Source of the DNA: VFZP01 sp043755595
GTDB lineage: Bacteria > Acidobacteriota > Terriglobia > Bryobacterales > Bryobacteraceae
Reading direction: 5' to 3'
DNA length: 64,000 nucleotides
Assembly (NCBI GenBank): GCA_043755595.1
Contig: JAYUSQ010000294.1
Coordinates: 1 to 64,000, forward strand
Numbering within the stretch: position 1 is the first letter of the stretch; each line of letters opens with the position of its first letter. The notes under the pieces were generated by a model. The model made no database searches, had not been told where the DNA came from, and saw nothing but the letters and a program-made list of their open reading frames with translations. Below are positions 25,444 through 33,642 of this stretch, piece after piece. The position numbers and the translations under genes were made by a program.

Positions 25444-26348
25444 TCGGCCGGCGTGAACTACTCATCAGCGCCTTGCTGCCCGCCGCTGCCCCCGCCCAAC
25501 AAGACCAGCCGCCAACCTTTTCCGTCGACGTGAAAGTCATCAACCTGCTGGCCACCGTGCGCGGCCCGCGTGGCGAGCTCATTCGCGATTGCGCTAAAGA
25601 AGAGTTCACCATCCTCGAGAACGGCCGCCCTCAGACCATCCGTTATTTCTCGCGCGAAACCGATCTGCCGCTCACCATTGGCCTGCTCATCGACACCAGC
25701 TTCAGCCAGGAACGCATACTTGACGCCGAGCGCGCCGCCTGTTTCCGTTTCATCGATCAGGTGCTGCGCGAACGCAAGGATCGGTTTTTCGTCATGCAGT
25801 TCGATCTCGGCATTCAAGTGAATCAACCGCTCACCGACTCGCGTCGGCTTTTGGAGGACGCGCTCTCGCTGGTGGGCACGCCCACGAATCGCGAACTGGC
25901 GATGCAAACCGGCGGCGGCACGTTGCTCTATGAAGCGGTGATGCGCTCTTCGCGCGACATCATGGCTGCGGAGAGCAATCGCAAGGCTCTTATCATTCTG
26001 TCCGATGGCGGCGAGAACGGCAGCGTCGCCACGCGATCGGAAGCGATCGGCGCCGCACTGCGCGCCGACACTTTGCTCTATTCGATCTTCTTCACCGGTG
26101 GCGGGCCCGATGGGCGGCAGAACCTGATGGTCCTGTCCAGAGAAACCGGCGGCAGCTATGTGGAAGTGACACGCAAGGTTTCCATTGACGGCGTCTTTGC
26201 GGCGATCCAGGATGAGTTGCGCGGTCAATACAGCCTCGGGTATGTTTCGGGTACACCCGTGCGGGAGCCCTCGTTCCGGCGTATTGAGCTCTCCACCACC
26301 CGGCCAAAGGCCATCGTACAAGCGCGCACGCGCTACTGGGCGAAATAA
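25440..26348 (+). CDS. Secreted VWA protein (acidobacterial VWFA family)
   Basis: A 302-residue protein of the TIGR03436 type. A signal peptide (about 1-19, RRELLISALLPAAAPA) is followed by a short Ig-like strand pair (VDVKVINLLATVRG, FTILENGRPQTI), then a von Willebrand A domain with the MIDAS motif DTSFS at about 84-88 and the later ILSDGGEN. It likely binds a protein ligand through a metal ion outside the cytoplasm. It ends the CHAT/sigma operon by ATGA overlap; similar VWA proteins are numerous in Acidobacteria. Confidence 0.88.
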   Translation: MIGRRELLISALLPAAAPAQQDQPPTFSVDVKVINLLATVRGPRGELIRDCAKEEFTILENGRPQTIRYFSRETDLPLTIGLLIDTSFSQERILDAERAACFRFIDQVLRERKDRFFVMQFDLGIQVNQPLTDSRRLLEDALSLVGTPTNRELAMQTGGGTLLYEAVMRSSRDIMAAESNRKALIILSDGGENGSVATRSEAIGAALRADTLLYSIFFTGGGPDGRQNLMVLSRETGGSYVEVTRKVSIDGVFAAIQDELRGQYSLGYVSGTPVREPSFRRIELSTTRPKAIVQARTRYWAK

Positions 26349-26385
26349 ATCGTCCTTGTAAGATTCCGGGCGGTTAGGACATTTG

Positions 26386-26414
26386 CCCCTGTAAGGATAA
26401 AATCCTACCAGGGG
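26386..26414 (+). promoter_or_regulatory. Hairpin that covers the next gene's ribosome site
   Basis: Two stacked arms (CCCCTG with CAGGGG, and AGGAT with ATCCT around an AAA loop) form an 11-bp hairpin with a small internal loop. The 3' arm runs into the AGGGGG Shine-Dalgarno of the GTG start at 26426. Folding would hide the ribosome site. It could equally be the terminator of the VWA gene, but no T run follows. Confidence 0.5.
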
Positions 26415-26425
26415 GATCCAATACA

Positions 26426-29400
26426 GTGCGTTCGGTTGTCTTTGCCTCATTTGTTTTTATCTCGGCCGCCTCAGCTCAGTTTCTGAAGTTACCTCTGCGT
26501 TTTGAACCCAACGTCGGACAGGCTCCTCAAGCTGCACTCTTTCAGGCATCGGGACCGCGTCAGCGCCTCACGCTTGAACGCGACGGCCTCTCGCTGCTGG
26601 CGGTCTCCGCCGGTGAAACGCCACGCGCCGCTTCTGTGCGGCTCGCCTGGCTGGGCCCCGCTGGCGCGCGCATCGTAGAGCCGTCGGAAAAGCTCCCCGG
26701 CGTGTCCCACTATTACATCGGAGACCGGCCTTCCGGCTGGCATACTAATGTGCCGCACTACGCGCGCGTGACGATGCGTGAAGTGTATCCGGGCGTCGAT
26801 CTGGTTTGTTACGGCAACGACGGCATGCTTGAGTATGATCTGGCGGTGTCGCCGGGCGCCGATCCTTCCATGATCCGTTTTCGCGTCGAAGGCGCCGAAA
26901 GCGTCGTGTTATCCCCGGAAGGCGACTTGCTCCTAAACACCCCGGCGGGGCCGATCCGCTGGCAACGCCCGGCCAGCTATCAGACGATTCGCGGCGCCCG
27001 TCGCGTCGTGCCCTCCAGTTACTCACTCGCCGCGGACGGCAAAACCGTCGGATTCCAACTGGCGGCTTATGATCGCTCGCAACGTCTGGTTATCGATCCG
27101 GTGCTAATCTTTTCTACCCTAATCGGCGGCAACGATACCGAAATTTTCGGCAAGGTCGCCGTCGATCCTTCCGGTAACTCCTATATCTCCGGCTCCACTT
27201 ACTCGCGCAATTTGCCGGTTAACACGCTGCTGCCCGCCGGGCGCGATTTGAAGGGACTCTACGATGGCACGGTTTCCAAGTTGAATCCCGCCGGTACCCA
27301 GCTTCTGTATGTGACTTACATCGGCGGCGACGACCTGGACCTTGTGAATGCGATTGCCGTCGATCCGCGCGGCGCGGTCTATCTCGCAGGACCGACCAGT
27401 TCCCGCACGTTCCCGTTGACCGACAACGCCTACAGCCGCCGCCGGAGTGGTTTCTCCGATGTGTTTACCGTCAAGTTGAACCCCGATGGCACGCTCGGCT
27501 ACGGAACGCTCTTCGGCGGTACGGGTGACGAGAACGCCACGGAGATCAAGGTGGATGCGCAAGGTTCGGCCTATGTAGTCGGTTTCGCCACCGCACCGAT
27601 TCCAGTGACCGCAAACGCGGCGCAGCCGAATTGGGGTGGAGGCCGCTCCGAGGCCTATATTTTCCGCTTGAATCCCGAGGGGACCGACCTGGTCTACTCG
27701 ACGCATTTCGGCGGAACCGGCGACGAAGAACCGGCGCGCTCAAACGCCGAGGTGCTGCCGCGTATCACCGGTTCAAGTAACTACGGTTTGGCGATCGACG
27801 GCCAAGGTACGGCCTGGATTGCGGGCTCTACCACTTCAACAGACCTGCCCCTCTCCGCCACGAACGTGGGTCGCTACGCCGGTGGCGCCACCGATATTTA
27901 TTTGGCTCGCCTCAATCCGGCCGGTTCGCAGTTCACTTACGTGACGTATCTCGGCGGTTCCGGACTCGATATCTTCTCGCATTTGGCTCTGGATCAGCAA
28001 GGCAATCCTCACATCTCCGCTTACACGAATTCCCGCAACGTCCCGACGACGGCCAATGCCTTAAACAAAACCTTCCTCGGCGGCGAATATGACAGCCTCT
28101 ATATCAAGGTGGCCGCCGATGGCGCCTCGGTTCTTTACTCAACTTACTTCGGCGGGCAAGGGGAAGACTTCACGTTTACCCTGGCGCTTACCTCGACGGG
28201 CGAACCGATCCTGGCAGGAACCACTAACTCTCCAAACTTCCCTGTCACCGCAGACTCACTTGAGCCCGGCCCCCCGCGCCGCTTGACGCCGTTTCTGTCC
28301 GTGCTGAATGCCGCCGGGTCGCAGTTACTCACGTCGGGTTTCTTTGGCGGCTCCGATGCCGTGCAATTCGTCGACGTCGATCTGGATCCCGAAGGCAACA
28401 TCTACTTATCCGGTACGGCGGGCGGCCCGGGTTTCACCACCACCACCGGCTCGGCTGATTCCACCTTCAATGGCGGCCTCTACGATCTGTTTGTCGCTAA
28501 GTTCGCGAAACTCGGCGCTGCCACCGGAGGCGGCCCCGCGCCCGGTCCCACTGCCTGCGCGTTCACGCTCAACCCCGGCATTCTCGATCTCACCGGAGAT
28601 GCCGTCGTCGCTGAAGTAGCCGTGCGCACCGGTCCCGATTGCGAGTGGCAGGTGTCGGCGAATCTGCCGTGGACCAATGTGATTGGCGTGGGGCAACGGC
28701 GTGGATCAAGCGTCGTCTATTTCAACGTCGCCGCCAGTCCCGAAGGCGGAAGGGCCGGGCTCGTCCAGATTGCCGGCCGCGAGTTCACGATCCGCCAATC
28801 GCGCCGCGACCCGGGAGCCGGCCAGGTGTTGACGCCCATCGTTTCCACGTTGGCCGGTGACGGCACGCGCGGCCCGCGCACCGATGCTGGCCCGGCACGC
28901 TCGGCGCAGTTCGGCGCCATCTCCGGTATCGCTTTTGACAATCGCGGCAACCTCTTCATCTCAGACGCCGAGCAGCACATCATCCGCCGCGTACGGCCCG
29001 GCGGGATCATTGAGCTATGGGCTGGCATTGTCGGCATTCCTGCCTTTACCGGCGATGGCGGCCCGGCGATTCAAGCCCGTCTCAACGAACCCGAAGGACT
29101 CGCAGTCGATACAGCCGGCAATCTCTATGTGGCCGACAAAGGCAATCGCCGGATTCGGCGCATCACTCCCGAAGGGGTAATTTCCACGATCGCCGGCAAC
29201 GGACAAGCGGGCCAAACCGGACAGGATGGCGATGATGGTCCGGCGTTGCAAGCGTCGTTCCGTGAACCGGCGAATCTGCTGATCGATGGCGCAGGCAACG
29301 TCCTCGTCTCAGACCGCGGGGCCAATCGCATCCGCCGCATCGGCGCCACTTCGCGCATCGTCACGACCGTCGCCGGCACGGGCCAATCCGGTTTCGGCGG

Positions 29401-30604
29401 CGATGGCGGACTCGCGATCAACGCCCGCTTAATCAGCCCCGCCGGGATGGCGCTCGATGCGCAAGGGCGGCTCTACTTCTCCGATCAACTGAATCAACGC
29501 ATCCGCCGCGTACTGGCCAACGGGAACATCGAAACGATAGCGGGCAACGGCATTGCCGCCTGGGGCGGAGATAATCGGCCCGCTGTCGATGCCAGCCTCA
29601 ACGCGCCCTATGGCGTAGCGTTTGACCGCGATGGCAATCTCTACATCAACGACCGCGACAACCACCGGATCCGCCGCGTCGATGCGCGTGGCATCATCAC
29701 GCACTTCGCAGGCGATGGGAATCCAGGATTCCTGGGCGATAACGTCGCTCCCAACGTCACGCGCTTTTCGTTTCCATCGTCCCTGGTGTCCGACGCGGCG
29801 GGCAATCTGGTGCTGGCGGATTCGGGCAACGGCAGCCTGCGCGTGCGCAAAGTGACGTTCCCGCTGCCTCCGCCGCCGGTTCTGGCCATCGGCGCTGTGC
29901 TCAACGCCTTCGGTTCGCAAGCCGTAATCTCGCCGCTTTCGCTCGCCGCAATTTATGGCGACAACTTCACGGCCGTAACGGAGACCTGGGACGCCAGCCT
30001 GGCCGAAGGGAAGGCGCCCGAGAAGCTAGCGGGCATCGGCGTGTTGTTCAACAATCGTCCCGCCGCCGTCGCTTTTGTCAGCCCCAAGCAGATCAACTTC
30101 CTCGTGCCGGTCGACCTCAGCGGCGCTGGGCCAGTGCCGGTAATCGTAACCACGCCCACCAGCCGCGGCAACGCCACAGCCTTCCTTACCGACGCCTCGC
30201 CGGGCCTGGTCACACTCGCGTTAGCCGAACGCAATTCGGTGCTGGCCAGAATCGATGGCGAAGAAACGCTGGTCGCGCCGGCGGGTGCAGTCGAGGGGAG
30301 GGAATCCCGCCCTGCACGCATCGGCGACACGATCACGCTTACCGCTACCGGGCTGGGGCTCACCAACCCGCTCCCGGCCGGCGGCGCCTCGCTGACCGAG
30401 CCGCTGCCGCTTGCCGATCTCGCTGCCTTGAGCGTCACCGTCGGCGGCCAAGCGGCGGTTGTCGTATCGGCCGACATGACATCGCTCGGCATCTTCACGA
30501 TCCGGTTGCAGATTCCGGAAGTCGCCGGCGCGGGGTACCAACCTCTCATTCTCCGTGTCAACAGCCAACCCGCGCAGTCCGGACTTGTGCTCGCCCTCGA
30601 ATAA
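26426..30604 (+). CDS. Giant secreted beta-propeller protein with TIGR03437 tail
   Basis: A 1392-residue exported protein. Order: signal peptide (1-18); an N-terminal DUF7948-like domain (about 22-225, FEPNVGQ); SBBP-type propeller repeats with recurring 'GG.G.D', 'AVDPRG' and 'YVVGF' elements (about 225-700); a BACON-like domain (about 710-795, CEWQVSANLPW); NHL propeller repeats (about 800-1150, repeats of 'G.GP...A.L..P.G.A.D..GNLY..D..N.RIR'); and a C-terminal TIGR03437 domain. Such proteins are thought to bind polymers or proteins at the cell surface. The start is GTG with a strong AGGGGG upstream. No catalytic motif is visible. Confidence 0.9.
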   Translation: MRSVVFASFVFISAASAQFLKLPLRFEPNVGQAPQAALFQASGPRQRLTLERDGLSLLAVSAGETPRAASVRLAWLGPAGARIVEPSEKLPGVSHYYIGDRPSGWHTNVPHYARVTMREVYPGVDLVCYGNDGMLEYDLAVSPGADPSMIRFRVEGAESVVLSPEGDLLLNTPAGPIRWQRPASYQTIRGARRVVPSSYSLAADGKTVGFQLAAYDRSQRLVIDPVLIFSTLIGGNDTEIFGKVAVDPSGNSYISGSTYSRNLPVNTLLPAGRDLKGLYDGTVSKLNPAGTQLLYVTYIGGDDLDLVNAIAVDPRGAVYLAGPTSSRTFPLTDNAYSRRRSGFSDVFTVKLNPDGTLGYGTLFGGTGDENATEIKVDAQGSAYVVGFATAPIPVTANAAQPNWGGGRSEAYIFRLNPEGTDLVYSTHFGGTGDEEPARSNAEVLPRITGSSNYGLAIDGQGTAWIAGSTTSTDLPLSATNVGRYAGGATDIYLARLNPAGSQFTYVTYLGGSGLDIFSHLALDQQGNPHISAYTNSRNVPTTANALNKTFLGGEYDSLYIKVAADGASVLYSTYFGGQGEDFTFTLALTSTGEPILAGTTNSPNFPVTADSLEPGPPRRLTPFLSVLNAAGSQLLTSGFFGGSDAVQFVDVDLDPEGNIYLSGTAGGPGFTTTTGSADSTFNGGLYDLFVAKFAKLGAATGGGPAPGPTACAFTLNPGILDLTGDAVVAEVAVRTGPDCEWQVSANLPWTNVIGVGQRRGSSVVYFNVAASPEGGRAGLVQIAGREFTIRQSRRDPGAGQVLTPIVSTLAGDGTRGPRTDAGPARSAQFGAISGIAFDNRGNLFISDAEQHIIRRVRPGGIIELWAGIVGIPAFTGDGGPAIQARLNEPEGLAVDTAGNLYVADKGNRRIRRITPEGVISTIAGNGQAGQTGQDGDDGPALQASFREPANLLIDGAGNVLVSDRGANRIRRIGATSRIVTTVAGTGQSGFGGDGGLAINARLISPAGMALDAQGRLYFSDQLNQRIRRVLANGNIETIAGNGIAAWGGDNRPAVDASLNAPYGVAFDRDGNLYINDRDNHRIRRVDARGIITHFAGDGNPGFLGDNVAPNVTRFSFPSSLVSDAAGNLVLADSGNGSLRVRKVTFPLPPPPVLAIGAVLNAFGSQAVISPLSLAAIYGDNFTAVTETWDASLAEGKAPEKLAGIGVLFNNRPAAVAFVSPKQINFLVPVDLSGAGPVPVIVTTPTSRGNATAFLTDASPGLVTLALAERNSVLARIDGEETLVAPAGAVEGRESRPARIGDTITLTATGLGLTNPLPAGGASLTEPLPLADLAALSVTVGGQAAVVVSADMTSLGIFTIRLQIPEVAGAGYQPLILRVNSQPAQSGLVLALE

Positions 30605-30666
30605 AAATGAGGCCCCCCTAGACCCACGACCACCACATCTGTCACAAACAATAAATGCCATTCATG

Positions 30667-30689
30667 TATAATGTGGTTGTCCAGGGAGG
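30667..30689 (+). promoter_or_regulatory. Promoter -10 box and ribosome site before comF
   Basis: TATAAT at 30667-30672 is a perfect -10 box, with no convincing -35. A strong GGGAGG at 30684-30689 follows just after the expected transcript start. Yet no canonical start codon lies at normal distance in the comF frame; ATG at 30707 is in another frame. This is the main evidence that the comF 5' end is disturbed. Confidence 0.55.
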
Positions 30690-30800
30690 TGGATCTTCAG
30701 CAGTCCATGGTTTCCCATAATCCGCATCGGCTCTAACGCGGTTCGTCTCAAACGGCTCGCGGGCTGGCTGGCCGGGTGGCTCTACCCGGACGACTGCCGC

Positions 30801-31511
30801 GTGTGCTTCGAACCGCTGGCTGAGTTGTCGCGTGTCCCGGTGTGCGCCCACTGCCTTCACTCGATTGAGCCGATGGCAGCCGAGTACGCTTGCGCCGCCT
30901 GTCAAACGCCTTTTCTGTCCCCTCATCCCTTGGATCGGCGCGGCCTCTGTTCGCTGTGCCGGCTGGGTCTTCCCGGCTACGAAGGCGCTTACAGCTATGG
31001 TTTCTACGACGGCTCGCTGCGCCGCTTGATTCACCTGTTCAAATTCGAGCGCATTCCCTCGCTCGCAGTCCCGCTTGGCGGCTATCTGATGAAGGCTCTG
31101 CCTCGCGATCGCCAGTTCGATGTGATCGTGCCGATGCCACTGCACTGGTATCGCCGTTGGCGCCGCGGGTTCAATCAATCTGAATTATTGGCCCAAGCCG
31201 TTGCCCAACGCACCGGTCTGCCATTGGCTAATCGGGTCCTGCAACGAAAGCGGCATGCCGCGCCGCAATCGGGTCTGACCAGCGCAGCTCGCCGCCGCAA
31301 CGTGGCCGGTTTGTTCTCGATTGCAGATCGCGCCAGCGTAGCAGGCCGGCGTATCTTGCTGGTGGATGATGTACTCACCACTGGAGCCACTGCCCAAGCG
31401 GCCGCTCGCGCCCTAAAAAGCGCCGGGGCTGCGCAAGTTGTCCTACTAACTCTCGCTCGCGCCGATCGCCGCGAATTTGTTTCGGTTGACCACGCGGTGG
31501 GGAGCCGCTAG
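30801..31511 (+). CDS. comF: ComF-family phosphoribosyltransferase-like protein
   Basis: ComF proteins help imported single-stranded DNA in competence. The PRTase fold is clear: the ILLVDDVLTTGATAQAAARAL motif (PRPP-binding loop; written here as VDDVLTTGAT) and the family's VPMPLHWYRRWRRGFNQSE. A zinc finger at the start uses CxxC pairs (DCRVC, CAHC, CAAC, CSLC), but the first Cys lies upstream of the first canonical start codon (GTG 30801). The open frame continues back to 30672 with no ATG/GTG/TTG, and reads GWLAGWLYPDDCRVC, the normal ComF N-terminus. A frameshift before 30735 or a rare start is therefore likely. From 30801 the protein is 236 residues. Confidence 0.85.
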   Translation: MCFEPLAELSRVPVCAHCLHSIEPMAAEYACAACQTPFLSPHPLDRRGLCSLCRLGLPGYEGAYSYGFYDGSLRRLIHLFKFERIPSLAVPLGGYLMKALPRDRQFDVIVPMPLHWYRRWRRGFNQSELLAQAVAQRTGLPLANRVLQRKRHAAPQSGLTSAARRRNVAGLFSIADRASVAGRRILLVDDVLTTGATAQAAARALKSAGAAQVVLLTLARADRREFVSVDHAVGSR

Positions 31512-31521
31512 GAAAATAAAG

Positions 31522-32049
31522 ATGCCGACCATGTTCCGCCTACACAATCCGGTGCTGGTCTTGAACGCCAGCTATGAGCCGATCAACATCTGCGCAGCCC
31601 GGCGCGCGATCGTGCTTGTCTTGAAGGGCCTTGCGCATCCCGAAGAGATGTCGCCGGAAACGCTGCACGCCGCTCGCCGGCAATTCCAGGTGCCTAGCGT
31701 GATTCGCCTGCTCGAATACCGCCGCATCCCGCATCAGAACCGGGCGTTATCGCGCAAAAACATTCTCATGCGCGACCGTTACGTCTGCCAATATTGCGCC
31801 AAAGGCGGCCAATCCGCCTCGCTCACGTTGGACCATGTGATTCCACGTTCGCGCGGCGGCGAGAGCGCCTGGGAAAATCTCGTGGCCTGCTGCCATGAGT
31901 GCAACAACCGCAAGGGGAACCGCACGCCGGAAGAGGCCAACATGAAACTGGCCCGCATCCCGCGCCCCTTCAGCCTGCATACTTCGCGCCACCTGATTCG
32001 ATTGCTGGGGCGGGGCGAGGATCAATGGCGCAAGTATCTTTTCTACTAG
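31522..32049 (+). CDS. HNH endonuclease family protein
   Basis: A 175-residue protein with the HNH nuclease fold near residues 80-135: CQYC, then LDHVIPRSRGG (first His of HNH), WENLVACCHECNNRKG (Asn and second zinc pair). The N-terminal part, PVLVLNASYEPINICAARRA, is characteristic of a widespread group of small HNH proteins of unknown target. ATG at 31522 was chosen over 31477, which lies inside comF. It starts 10 bases after the comF stop and is probably co-transcribed. Confidence 0.9.
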   Translation: MPTMFRLHNPVLVLNASYEPINICAARRAIVLVLKGLAHPEEMSPETLHAARRQFQVPSVIRLLEYRRIPHQNRALSRKNILMRDRYVCQYCAKGGQSASLTLDHVIPRSRGGESAWENLVACCHECNNRKGNRTPEEANMKLARIPRPFSLHTSRHLIRLLGRGEDQWRKYLFY

Positions 32050-32281
32050 GTGATGGGGAGTGCCCCGCCGGTAGTTGGAACCTAGCCCCAAAACCCTTCT
32101 AAGCCCTGCCACGATCTAATTCTTTGTGATCCTGGACCACTACTTCTGCATACAGGGTCGTCGATTCCACTTTCGTCCGCCGCATCGCTAAGCGTTCTCG
32201 CGCAGATTCCCACTGCTGTCGAATACTATTTTGGACGGGCCTGACTGCCGACCTATTCGGCGGCCAACTCATCCAACGCCG

Positions 32282-33418
32282 CTATGGCTTAGGCGCCGCC
32301 GCCGGAGCCGGTCCACCCTGCCCGCCAGGCCCGCCTCCGCCGATCCGAGGAGGATTCGCGACATAGCTGGCCACATCCCTCGCCGCCTTCGTCTCCACAC
32401 CCGGCTTCTGCAGAAAACCCAGATCGCGGAACCAATCGATGAAGCGTAATTGCCACGTGCCGAACGGCATGTTGTTGCGATCGGTCAATCCGCCGGACAT
32501 ACGGCTGCCGTCGGGCAAAGCGTCGCCCGGATGGCGGCCGTTGCCGTACACGTGAATTTCGATATTCGGCACCGCAATGGCCAGCATCGCATTGAAGAAT
32601 TCCATGGCCCAAATCGCGTGCCCTCGGTCGCCCGATCCAGCCGTCGCGATGAAGGCGGGCGGCGCGTTGCGCGGAATAGGCGGCGCGGTCCGGTTGCGCG
32701 CGAAAGGCGTCGGTCCTGGATAGATGATGCCCGTAAAATCGGGCCGCGAAGTAATGCCCGCGAATGGATCGCTGGGATCGTTGTTCTTCTTGTCGAATTC
32801 CTCAAACAGCACGGCGGCAGGCGAAGAGAGTTCAGCGCCCGCGGAAAAGCCCATAATGCCGATCTTGTTCGGATCGATTCTCCACTGCTTGGCGTAGGCT
32901 CGCACGACACGAATAGCTTGCAGCGCGTCGTGTACCGCGTCGGTCTGCGGGCTGTAGCCATCGCGGCGCAGGCGATTGCGCAGGATGATCGTGTTCACGC
33001 CGTAGTTATAAAAGAACGGAATGAAGTCCGCGCTCTCACCTCCAACGTTCAGCGTATTGTGCCCGCCGCCCGCCGCTAGAATCACCGCTGCGCCGGTATT
33101 AATGCCGCCTTCCACCATGTGAACTTCGATCGACGGATTGTGAATGCCGACGATACTGCTGATCCGGCCCGGCACGGACTGGCTCATGTTATAGACTTCG
33201 GGTTCCTTGAGCTTGTCCGTCTTAAGGAACGTCGAATTAGGCGCGTAAAGAGGCAAGACGATGCCGCCTTGCACAATCGCCAACGGCGCGTAGGGAGCGT
33301 CGGTGGCGGGGCCCGGCTTCGGCACCGCGAGCGGAGAGGGCAGCGGCGGGAGTGGGACGCGGTCTTGAGCGAAGGCGCTCGCAATGGCGAGAGTTGGCGC
33401 GATACAGGTAATTCTCAT
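32282..33418 (-). CDS. Secreted alpha/beta hydrolase (esterase-like)
   Basis: A 378-residue exported hydrolase. Signal peptide at 1-18 (cut after FA, before QDRVP), a Pro-rich stretch to about 45, then an alpha/beta-hydrolase core. The nucleophile is the Ser of IGIMGFSAGAELSS, and a C-terminal His is in GNGRHPGDALP. The general look is of the acetyl-xylan or endo-xylanase-type esterases common in sulfatase/TonB-rich genomes; substrate unknown. The last ~35 residues are Gly/Pro/Ala-rich and probably disordered. Confidence 0.85.
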   Translation of the reverse strand: MRITCIAPTLAIASAFAQDRVPLPPLPSPLAVPKPGPATDAPYAPLAIVQGGIVLPLYAPNSTFLKTDKLKEPEVYNMSQSVPGRISSIVGIHNPSIEVHMVEGGINTGAAVILAAGGGHNTLNVGGESADFIPFFYNYGVNTIILRNRLRRDGYSPQTDAVHDALQAIRVVRAYAKQWRIDPNKIGIMGFSAGAELSSPAAVLFEEFDKKNNDPSDPFAGITSRPDFTGIIYPGPTPFARNRTAPPIPRNAPPAFIATAGSGDRGHAIWAMEFFNAMLAIAVPNIEIHVYGNGRHPGDALPDGSRMSGGLTDRNNMPFGTWQLRFIDWFRDLGFLQKPGVETKAARDVASYVANPPRIGGGGPGGQGGPAPAAAPKP

Positions 33419-33642
33419 TGATAGTGCTTCTCTCTCGTGTTACCCCGGTGGGAACTGGCGACTCTTTATGATAAGCCAGAGGTTTGACATCCCGGAGGAG
33501 ATGAGAAACAATGGTGAAACGGTTTACTAACAGTCCGTATGATTGTGGGGTCACGTTTGAAAATGTCTCGATTGCAACCCGCCTCGCGAGTTGCGTCCAC
33601 GTTCCAAATCGATTTCACGATCAACCGCTGAGGAGCTTTCAA

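Noticed and set aside
25458..26450. Minus-strand 330-codon frame opposite the VWA gene
   Set aside because: Antisense shadow; the VWA gene has signal peptide, MIDAS motif and operon coupling.
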